DNA of 64,000 nucleotides from Hygrophila difformis (lineage: Eukaryota > Streptophyta > Magnoliopsida > Lamiales > Acanthaceae). How positions within the stretch are numbered: position 1 is the first letter of the stretch; each line of letters opens with the position of its first letter. The stretch is from the NCBI GenBank assembly GCA_030278955.1, contig JAOANR010000003.1:62448195-62512194 (forward strand), in the 5' to 3' direction. A program made the position numbers and the translations under genes. Shown piece after piece: positions 54,425 to 64,000 of the stretch. The notes under the pieces are model-generated. The model was not told the origin of the DNA. It saw only the letters and a list, made by a program, of their open reading frames with translations, and ran no database searches.

Positions 54425-57400
54425 CTCCCCCTTGCATGTCCATTACACGAAGAATATGCCTCGTTAAAACCTTACTAGGAAAAAACCCTGTGGGAAAAAA
54501 TCATAGTGAAGGAAAAAGAGTACAATATTCTTGTGTTCAATATCTCCCCTTGATTTGGATTTCATTTGAGATATTTTAGTGTTTCTCCCCCTGATTTAAG
54601 TTCTATTTGAGATCTTGTAGCTGCTGCATTTATATTATCTTTACCAAATTTTCAATATTGCAGTCGGCAATGCCTTGGTGAATAAATCCGCTAAGATATT
54701 GTCCATTTTGGAAAAAAATATTTATCCATTTTCACATATTGGTGTAAAAGGATCCTTTATATGTTCAAGAGCTCGGCCGAGCTTTAAAGCATTTAGTGGA
54801 TAAGCCTTTTCGAAATTTATTTAAGACATTTCGGAGTAGTTGGTTCACCCAATTTGTACACCAAGGCATAATTTGGTTTTACCAAATCTTTGATTTCAAA
54901 TTCATTTATTTTATGTATCCCCTTTCAATTGTGCTATATAAATCACATTATCATCATATAAGATAATTTGGGGAATTCATCTTCCGGACGATACTGTAGT
55001 TTATTCTTCTATCATACCAAGAATTGTATGAATATAATAAACCCAAGTATATCGTCCTTTGAAAATAGTAAATTATATCTTTCGATCTCAATTCCATTTA
55101 TGTAGCCTTTTTTTGTTAGGCTTTCACTGAGGCTAGAAATAACCTGCATTCATATTGCACAGAGTCAAGATTTTATTTTGCCGACATTCATCAACCGATT
55201 TAGGTTTGCAATATAATTTTATCTGAGTTCCAAATATTTTTCCTTGTGACAATTGGTTGAGATCTCATTATTTTTAAGGTAAGGGCCCTGCTCTTTTAGA
55301 GCTATTTGCTCTTTTCTAGAGTTTGTTTCAACAATTCGTCACTTTATAAAATTTGTAAACCTCGAGGATTTTTATTTTGGAACCGGATGATTTACTGCAC
55401 TTCAGGTGTGCAAGATATTCGTTTTCACATTTGTAATTGGTCCATTTATGATACAATCGGCGCCAAGTGATTATCTTGTGCCACAATTATTTTACTAGGG
55501 CAACAAGTTTTCCTTGGGTAATGCCAATATGATTTTTTGTTAACTCTTGTAGAGTCTGAAATTTGCAACTTATGCAAATATGCATTTCTTTGCAATCCAA
55601 TAGTAATTTTCGGTTGATTCATATCTCCCCCTAATGTCGGAAAATAATAATCTGCAAACCATATATAAAATCACCATAGTTTGGTACCAAATATAATTTA
55701 TTAATGGTGATTTATATCCGACATATGTATACCCAATCGTCATTGGGAGCCCAATTAGGGTGGCATAATGGGGGACTTATATCGCACACCCAAATATACT
55801 TTAATTTACTAAACATTGGGCTTATGTCAATGTTAGGGAGAGAGAATTAATGACAATCGGTCGGCTTTATTTTCATAAGCGTTGCTACATAGCATGTCCC
55901 CAAAATGATGTAGGTAACTTTGACCTTATCAATCCTGCGTGCAATTTAATTATTACTTATTTTGGCATATATTTTGGCCAGGCCTGGCTTGCACGCGATT
56001 GACACTATCCAATCTTATTTTCTTTAATGGATATCATTGTGCTCACATTTAATTATAAGCAACGCATATAGATTCATTTGAATTCGAATTTCCAATAATT
56101 CACCTCAGCATGATGCTTTTAGGAGGATGCCTAAGCTGATCGTGCCAAGTAAGAAAATTATGAGTAGACTTCAGGTCTACCACATGATATATTTCAACGC
56201 TACTCAGTTTTAATTTGTATGGTATATGCCAGAGGATATTGATGCAATTTTCTTTTAATTTCTTTGCATCATAATCTGAGTAATCAAGCAATAATGTTAT
56301 TGCCTCATTCTGTATTTTATAGTGATGAATTTTTTCGAATATCACTGAAGCTTAGTAAGCTCTTTCGAGATTTTCTCGAGAATAGTGCATATTCAAGCAC
56401 AATTTTTCTTCTCCTTCAGGAGATGTACAATCTCTTCCAGAGTTCTTTTAAACTTCCACTGATTTTATTAGCAGTGAGTTTTTCCTTTTTCAGTTGGGAT
56501 AATAGCTTTTGCTTTTCAATACAACGTGCATAGTTGCACCGTGGATGAGGCAGATATCATCCTCGGCTTCATTTTATTTTGGCATCCATTTATCTTTCCA
56601 AGAAGGCAGGCACGAGTGTATAATTTATATACACAAAAGAGTATTCAAATCACAAGGGGATTATAATGGGGAGTAAATACATGAATTTTCATTTCATTTG
56701 GCACTAATATTGTGCTCAATGAATTTATTTAAGCCAATGTGTGTGATATCATATTTCACTTTATTATCACATCAATCATCGTGATCAATACGATTTATTT
56801 CAACCTTAGGGCCTTTCATTTTTCCTTCCTTTTAGAGGATTCATATAAATAAGCCACATGTCTAGCCAAATGACATTTACATGTCTAAAGAATTTTGATA
56901 TAACAATAAATTTAATTCATGGTATTAAACCTCCATTGGGTTTATAAAGGCCTCGTCATCATATGGACAATTTATTTATAATTCCGGGGAGTTCATATTT
57001 TCATTTTGCCAATTATATCTCAACCCGATTCAATTGTCGATCACGATTTCAATAATATTTTGCCTTTTGGCATAGTCTTAATCATGCCCTGGATTTTTAC
57101 ATACATGATACATCATCCACATTCTATTCATGGAATGACAATCACCTTTGGGCCCAAATTCATAATTTTCAACAATACTTCATTGCTTTATCTAGTAAAA
57201 GAAATGACAATATGAGGTGTCCGTAAATTTTCCACATTTTAGTGGATTTTCAGTAGTCTTTTCAATATATAGGCATGATAGCCTTTCTATACCACTTTTG
57301 GGTATTTCAAAATTCCTCCGGTTTTACCAAGTTCATATATACCCTCTTTTGGGGTTTACCCTCATTTTGGGTTTGCAGCATTTCGTCTTTATTCGATGAT

Positions 57401-57685
57401 TTGATTCGTGCCATAATTCATTTGATTCCGCCAGTATTGGACAATAATTCGAATCTCTTTCTCAATCCCGGTGAGATGTTATTTTCCTTGGCATATTGAG
57501 GCCAATTCCATTTTTGCTCGATTGACCCAAATTATGTGTATAGGGATAAAACCCCAATTCTGTAAGGTTAGTCGTAGAAGTAAAATTGAAATTATAAATA
57601 AATAAATATTACCTCCAATGATAATCTTTATAGATTTGAAACTTCCTCCGGCAGCACTTCCATAGAGCTATTCGTGCTGATAACG

Positions 57686-57958
57686 TGTTGTGTAAATATT
57701 AACCCATTAGCTATAGATATATACAAAAGATTGAATACATATTGGAAATAATGAAAGTAATGAGAAGAATATTAAGAGGGAGGAAGAAGATGTGAGATAA
57801 TGGAGCCAGAAAAATTATTTGATTTCATTTCCATAGAAACATATTTATACATGGGTTTGTATAATCCATTCACCTTTTCTTAATGACATGTGTATTACAC
57901 TTGTTATCAAATAGATTATGGAATGGACATGCATATCATTTCACATTGCCACGTAACA
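57686..57958 (-). repeat. Right LTR (5' LTR) of the Copia-type element
   Basis: Same 273-bp sequence as the left LTR with one visible change. The primer site is at about 57672-57685 on the minus strand. Confidence 0.92.
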
Positions 57959-58513
57959 CACCTACATTTTTTGACATATATAAAAACATTCAAGGGTATG
58001 AATACAATTCAAATTAATTATTAAAATCCACGGCTATGGACGAACTAAAATCAACCGATCGATCGATCCAGCCTATCTATGGGCTATGACTATACGTACA
58101 TCGATATCACATCGATCTAGATCAAGCCTTTAATTAGCCTTGTGAAGAAGGATCGTGAATTGAAAACTCATATTAAAATGAAGTAACTCAATTTAATTAA
58201 TTAATAATAGTTGATGAGAGATGATCGGAGCTTAATTATATTGCTCACTTTTTCAATATAATTGCCGTATTATACATACTTACAAATACAATACAATAAT
58301 CACGGGGTGTTCTAATATGAAGTTTCTTCTTTAATCAAGTCCTAGAAAATTAAAGCACATTCTTATTAAAGAAAGAATGATGCTAATTAACTGCTAGCTA
58401 GCACAACAAATTATATAACAATTGTTTGTCGCCGTATTGGTTTGGTTAAATGAGCTAAGGAGGCATCACATGCCAACTAATTATACATTTATACTTCATT
58501 TATTAATTAGATT

Positions 58514-58808
58514 TTCGGACCCCAGTCGGAAGGGAATAGGATGACGGATCGCCTCGATAAGTATGGCGCTTCGAAGAAGGAATTCTTCACTACTTGGGTT
58601 TTTCCGCCGGATTTCATCTTGGGAGACTTAACTGCGGACGCCTTGGGTGTTTGTTAGCCTTAGCTTATTTCTAGTTTTGTGTTGTTTTCTTTTTCTGTCT
58701 TTTGTTCTTTTCGTCTCTTCCTCAGTGTTGCTTTCTTTTTGTTTCTTTCTTTTGTATTTTTGTGTGGTTGTTGTATTTTCTCCGGCCATTGAATTGGCTT
58801 TAAAAAAA
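58514..58808 (+). pseudogene. LINE 3' end fragment in a long target duplication
   Basis: The frame reads GNRMTDRLDKYGASKKEFFTTWVFPPDF and then a stop, the tail of an RNase H domain like that at 26100 (TTWAFPPDDV). A 3' UTR and a short A run follow. The flanks 58450-58513 and 58809-58860 are the same sequence (ATGAGCTAAGGAGGCATCAC..AATTAGATT) apart from small changes, giving a target duplication of about 50-60 bp. Confidence 0.8.
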
Positions 58809-58877
58809 ATGAGTTAAGGAGGCATCACATGCCAACTAATTATACTTCATTAATTAGATTAGGCCAGCCTCTTAATA

Positions 58878-59294
58878 CTCCATCCGTCCCAATATAAGTG
58901 GCCCCTTTCTTTTGGGCACGGGAATTTAGGTAGTGAGATTTAGTAGTTAAAGTGGTGTGAGTAAATTTGACTAATTCATCCATCTAATTTATAATGGTTA
59001 CATTTGACTTTTAACCATATTTATTATTTAACTTTGACTTAATGTTATCGTAATGATATAGAAAGACAAAAATAGTCAAGTGTGATCTTGTTGGAATCGT
59101 CTAATCATATAGTTTTAGAATATATATTTTATATAATTTTTATTTATGCTCATTTTGAGATATTAATGGTTAAACATATATAGGGACTTTGTGCAGAAAG
59201 TACAATTGTCATTATTGTGGGGTTTTTAATCATGTTTATGTTAATCTAATTTACTTAAAAGGGAAAGTGGCCACTTTTAATGGGACGGAGGGAG
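58878..59294. mobile_element. Stowaway MITE, complete
   Basis: Ends CTCCATCCGTCCCAATATAA and GGGACGGAGGGAG with TA on each side; 417 bp. Same family as 44261, with an extra segment (TTTTTAATCATGTTTATG) near the right end. Confidence 0.9.
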
Positions 59295-59296
59295 TA

Positions 59297-61347
59297 TTAA
59301 TTAGTGACTACATACATACATATATATATATAGTATATATACTTCTAGGAGTTATATAAAGTATTAAAAAACCTTTTTATATATTACTCCTTCCTTATAT
59401 ATTATCCCTATTTTTTGTAATAATAAAAACTACTAAGAATTATATGTATACCTATTTTCTATCAAATTAAATGTATATATTCTTAAAGAAATGTGTGAAT
59501 TTACCCTTAAAATATATACTTCTAATTGCTCAGTATGGAGGGTTTAACTTTTTAACCTTCAAAAGTACAGTATATATGAAGTATAATAAAGATTATAGTA
59601 TAAATGATTATTAATGTAGAATATAAATAAACATCCTAATCCAAAATTTTAATTAGTACAGAATTAAACATTATCAATAAGTATTATTATAATGATTAAG
59701 GAACATGAGTGGTGAAATAAAGCCAATTAATTTATCAATAAGTACACTATCATCCTGATATTGGCGTCTTATATGTATAGTTAATACAGTATATAGCTAG
59801 CTAACTAATTAATTTAATTAAAAATAAAACCAAGTATCCTTATAAATAAATAAAATTATTAGTGGTGAAATGGACATTGGTCGTTATTAGATCAGCAAAG
59901 CACATGATCGATTCATCGATCATGTATTCATGGATCTTATTAATGACTAATTTAATTAGCATATTTAGCCTATGGGAAATAATTAAAGTATTATTTAGAA
60001 TTTGGGGTTAATTGTAAAAAGTAGTTTTAAATTGACATAGTTTTGAGCAATGGTGAATTTAAAATTAGAATTTTAGATGGTGTCATTTGAAAAATTAAAA
60101 ATTGTAGAAGATTTTAGCCGTTAGAGTGAAAAATATTTACTTAGTACGGTAGTTTTTAGTATTTCAAATAAGTATTTACTAATCTACATGCATGAGATGC
60201 ATGTGTGGTCTGTTTTTGAATCATCTTGTTACTCCATTCTTTTGTATGTTTTATAATGAACAAATGAAATTCATCCAAATTAAGATTCTTATTCAATTTA
60301 GAATCACGTGAATTAATTAACTATTATATTGTAAATTTAGTTTTCTTTTCTCAAATTTACCCATATACTATCAATATGGTGAATTTAAAAGCTTTTTAAA
60401 AATACTAATACAAGAGATAATACAAAAGTCAGTAAATTGTGCTTTATGAAGTAGTACTTATTTATACAACCATGGATTTTGTAGGAATTTTAGGGAGAAA
60501 GATATGCAATATATTTTGAAGATTTAAATTTAAAATTAATTTACTAAAAAAATATGAGGAATGAATGAAAGAGATGAATGAATAGATTTGTAATACTATA
60601 GTCATGATTTTAACCAATGTAGGGGTTTTATTTTCTGGATCCTAATATAGGCAATATAAGTATTACAAACCCAATAAAAATAGAATATCAGGATTTAATA
60701 GATTTGTTCCAACATCCAACCCCAACTAGTTTTAGCATAGCCCCATTAGGTCCAGCCACACAAGGATAGATTTGAATACTCTTGTGATCATAAATTGACT
60801 GTCCATGCATCATACGAACAAAATACATTACATCACACAGCCCAAGAATCGACAACTTGCCAAGTTATGGCACCCAACATTTGCAAATTGGGCATAATGA
60901 TTGATAACTTGCCCCCAATTAGTGACTTTGGTACCAGGCAGACAGACAGACTTTCCCAAAATGGGTCAATTCGATAATAGACATATATAGTAGTACTTAC
61001 TACTACTAATTGGTAATTCCACTGTTTCTTCTCGTTTCTGGGCTCTATTTGGTTCTGTTCATTTAACCATTTGTGCATCTTCAGAACGAAAAAAATACAC
61101 TCCAACAATATGCAGATTGGAATGCAGAAAATCAACATCCAGAATCCAGATGCACTTTTTTGAAGCATAGATCCCAATTACAACACCAAAAACCACAACT
61201 TAAGTATAATGTCCACTTATTTATGCTATATATCATGTTCATAACACACGACATATTATTAATATGCTTCACTGTCATAGAGCACAAGGCCCGTCGCCAA
61301 AAGCAGAGAGGAGAAGGGAAACCATCATCAATGGATAGCCAAGTAAC
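59297..61347. other. Intergenic DNA, no gene seen
   Basis: AT-rich sequence with (TA) runs at about 59320. The last 500 bases may be the 3' UTR of the gene whose possible final exon is at 61348. Confidence 0.6.
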
Positions 61348-61404
61348 TTAAGGTTCTCCGCCAAGCTCAACTCTTAGGTTGTCATATGGGTATACCTTGG
61401 GTGT
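61348..61404 (-). CDS. Possible terminal coding exon, product unknown
   Basis: On the minus strand an acceptor (TGCCCTGCAG) is followed by 18 codons, TPKVYPYDNLRVELGGEP, and TAA. It reads like the end of a real protein and is less AT-rich than its surroundings. No upstream exon in a matching phase was found, so it is tentative. Confidence 0.25.
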   Translation of the reverse strand, partial: TPKVYPYDNLRVELGGEP

Positions 61405-62229
61405 CTGCAGGGCAACACAGATGAAAAAAGTCATGTCACTATTTTCAGTAATTTTCGGAAATTCTGATGTGATTTAAACCAAAGCAGTTAGTTCAGTGGA
61501 AAATACTAGATACTCTTATCAATGGAATTTCCGCAAAAATAAACCAGGGGTTCCAAGAGATGGACCACTGAGCTGAGCATCAATGAAAGAAAACTAATTC
61601 TTAATTAGAAGAAATATTTGAATGTCTCATGCCATAAAAAGTATGATACGAACTATTGAACAATAAACATTAAAAAGGAATATATATACACACACACACA
61701 CACAAATATATAAACTTGATTCTGTCGAACCAAACTCTTACATGAATAATTAGAGTAGCAAGAATAAACAGTAAGACCCTTGGCTTATTTCTGGATCCAA
61801 CGAGGATAATTTGCAAGTGTTTGATGTTATAACTTTCACAGGAACTGATTTCACGAGGTCTTCCTTACCAGTAATGGAGTGAGTCAACCAGCCAAGGAAA
61901 ACAAATACACAAACAATTCAGCCTGAGAACCATGTGCATTCTTTTTTTTAAGAAAAAAAAAAAGAACTTCAAATGCTAGCAATTGTTCAAGAATCGAAAT
62001 AAAAGCTTCAAAGCATTCCTGCAAACATGGTATATGCACTCTACACATGGCAAAAATACCTTAAACAGTTAACTCTAAGTTATTCAGGACTAAACACCCC
62101 CAAAAATGTTAACTACCAAGATCTGGAAATATAATGGTAAGTATATTTTGGAAGCAAATATTTACTTCAACAAATGAGAATTAAACATGAGAAGTTAGGA
62201 TTCGACAAACAAAGGGAGGAGTTATTTTT
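61405..62229. other. Non-coding stretch, possible intron
   Basis: No recognisable gene. An (AC)n run lies at about 61690-61704 and a T/A run at about 61945-61963. Confidence 0.5.
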
Positions 62230-63929
62230 CAACAATTAGGAAGTTGCCTTCGTTATAGGACATGGCAGGCTGTTTTGAGGCTGTAAAGGATTGATTTTTG
62301 GACTGTGTTAGAGGCTTAGGGCCTGATTTTTGGGTTGAGTTAGGCCTACTTTTGGGGCCAGAAGATGGATGAGAATTGGGCATTTCCTGCCCACATTTAG
62401 TGGCTGAAATTAGGGTTGATGGAGGGGCTGTCCAATCAAGGAAAGAGCATCAAATCAGCTTAGAAATCTCTTATTTTTGGAAGGGATGGGAAGGCTGGAG
62501 AAGGCAGCTTAATGAATCAAACAAGGATTCATCCTTAATTGACCATTACATGAGACCCCACCAAAATATTCTCAGTTCTTATATCCTAAGTTCTCTCTAG
62601 TGTTCTTGATAGTTTTGAGTGTTCTAAGGGGGTTGAAGCAAGCCATAGGACTACCTTCGGTAGATTCTTGAAGCAACCCTTAAGTGTTCTTCTCGAGAGT
62701 AGCTAGTCTTACCCGAATTTTATTAAACTCATACATGATCTTATGATTATTCAAAGTTCAATGTTTTAATTACGTGGCTATGAATTTTGTGTTAAAATGC
62801 TTTTAGGATTTTAATCCTACGTTAGTGTAGAAATGCATTGAAACCATTAATCATGTGTTTTTGGCTACACCCTTGGTGTCAAGTTTTAATTGGGCCGTTA
62901 GGCACTTAGGCTATTATGTGTAAATTAAATGAAATAGAATGATCTAAGGGCATGAGTATCACGGTGGTACCTGAGTCGTGGATGACCAAACACCCCTCTG
63001 GCTAAGTGTTAGGACGATTTCCTTCCTTAGTCCCATATAATTCGCTACTCGCTAGATGCAAGACGCGATTCGCAGTCTAGTTTATCCGAGTATTAAACTC
63101 ATGGTTTTTTTATGGTTTTTTTTTTTTTTTTTTTTTGTAAATATTGGCACTCATGTGTGGGCAAAGGTGTGTGGGAGCTCAAGCCACATAAATTACAAAG
63201 GGGGTACATGGAAGGGATAGAGGGCCGGAAAATTAATGGTTGAATCATCATGTGCATGTTGGCCGCAGCTAGTTACTGTAGCTAAAGATATGATATGAAT
63301 AAATATTGCGTGAACTAAATGAGTCCTTCTGTTCTCGGAACAAGGCTAGTTTGCTTAGCATTGTTGTTGATTATGTGTTATTTACCTATTTTCCATTTTT
63401 TCTTTTTCAGGTAACTTTCATTCCTAAATTCTGCATAGCACGCACTTGGGCTATGGGGAGGTTTTTTTTATGGAATAAAGCTCTTTTAAAGTTTTTGCAA
63501 TAAACTACCTTTATGAACATATGTTTTGGCCATGGGCCCAATCGAATTATTTATGTTATCAACAATGTTTTGTTAATAAAGTATTGTCTTCATTTTAAAC
63601 TTCTAAAACTTTTCTTATGTCTTAGTGTTATTTGTGTTTAACCTATGGGATACAAACTAGACTTGTGCACTATCGAGTTGTGAGTTGGAGGCTTCTGTCT
63701 AGGAGGCTTGGTGGTAACAAGGGTTGTTAGCCGGTGGCCCACCTCTCTTTCCTGGAACCCTCAACACAACTCTATAGACCTCAAGTACTTGACTGTAACC
63801 AAGTTAAGGCACATAGGTTATCCAAGCCTATTTAGCATTTCTTAATTAAGTTAGCCGTAGCGAGCTTGACTAAGGAATGTGGCAGAAATACTTCCCGACC
63901 AACTATAATTTAAAAACGAGGGCGTGACA
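62230..63929 (+). mobile_element. LTR-like sequence, probably a solo LTR
   Basis: A leader-like region near 62550-62700 is followed by AT-rich sequence and a conserved end: TTAATTAAGTTAGCC..GAGCTTGACTAAGGAATGTGGC, then AACGAGGGCGTGACA. This parallels the end of the LTR at 1-1310. The left edge is a guess. No primer site follows. A SINE-like fragment lies inside. Confidence 0.45.
63105..63232 (-). mobile_element. 5'-truncated SINE fragment
   Basis: A T run (A tail on minus), then GGTGTGTGGGAGCTCAAGCC, ACATAAATTACAAAGGGG and GATAGAGGGCCGG. This is the tail half of the SINE family at 28903. It lacks the promoter boxes. It interrupts the LTR-like sequence around it. Confidence 0.65.
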
Positions 63930-64000
63930 AGTTCCGTCATGCCTATTTAGAGAAGGGACCAAACAAGAAAATGCAAGCCTTTGTTTGTGAATGTTGTATG

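Larger units (their letters stand above)
54152..57958 (-). mobile_element. Copia-type LTR retrotransposon with decayed interior
   Basis: 273-bp LTRs (54152-54424 and 57686-57958) differ at one position seen by eye (TTGGGAATAA/TTGGAAATAA). Minus orientation: a primer site GTTATCAGCACGA follows the right LTR in minus sense, and a purine run AAGGGGGAG precedes the left LTR. The interior keeps only traces of a Copia polyprotein, such as NFLTWHDQLRHPPKSIM (56154-56104), the WHxRLGHP integrase-leader motif. It is full of stops, so it cannot move itself. The Copia assignment rests on the LTR size, primer site and this motif. Confidence 0.85.

Noticed and set aside
60833..61177. 114-codon minus-strand frame with hydrophobic segments
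   Set aside because: No family match, AT-rich codon use, and it lies after a possible stop-containing exon, so it is more likely 3' UTR.
61870..61925. Upstream exon for the possible terminal exon at 61348
   Set aside because: Acceptor and donor-like sites exist, but the phase does not join in an open frame with the terminal exon.

Overview
This is a 64 kb piece of nuclear DNA from a flowering plant, most likely a eudicot. It is AT-rich and contains spliced genes, two hybrid proline-rich proteins, a CHX-type cation/proton antiporter, and many plant transposons: Stowaway MITEs, Helitrons, a MULE, an L1-type LINE with an RNase H tail, tRNA-derived SINEs, and Copia and giant-LTR retroelements. 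No prokaryotic genes, rRNA genes or CRISPR arrays were seen. The species cannot be fixed from the sequence alone.

Region by region. 1-1310 is the end of an LTR that landed in a Stowaway MITE. 1311-5250 is AT-rich non-coding DNA. 5255-27851 is a tandem array of four related Helitron-like units ending in a GC hairpin plus CTAG or CTGG. Its third unit was hit by a 5'-truncated LINE, and the LINE was later split by a 14.9 kb LTR retrotransposon (10864-25760). That element has 6.0 kb LTRs, a 5-bp target duplication, a tRNA-Asp-type primer site and no recognisable protein genes. 27852-30045 holds several MITEs and one intact SINE. 30046-35068 is a second kind of Helitron that carries pieces of several host genes, including a Rab GTPase exon and a fumarase exon. 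35526-38562 is a MULE with a FAR1-type transposase gene and arrays of a short subterminal motif.

38600-52400 is the only region with ordinary genes. A HyPRP gene (minus) is followed at some distance by a three-exon CHX antiporter gene (minus) and a second HyPRP gene (minus). Between them lie MITEs, two fold-back elements and a perfect 486-bp (CTT)162 tract. 53500-59300 contains paired MITEs, a 3.8 kb Copia-type element with near-identical LTRs but a decayed interior, and a LINE tail in a target duplication of about 55 bp. 59300-64000 is mostly empty apart from a possible terminal exon and an LTR interrupted by a SINE fragment.

The strongest candidate for something undescribed is the giant-LTR element. 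Each LTR carries six near-perfect hairpins at about 96-bp spacing. Its internal region is built from alternating hairpin and fold-back modules, one pair of which differs by compensating changes as expected for conserved RNA structure. By eye the two LTRs differ at only about 14 positions in 6 kb, so the insertion looks recent. Other notable items are the long GAA/TTC tract, the multi-gene-capture Helitron and the MULE motif array.
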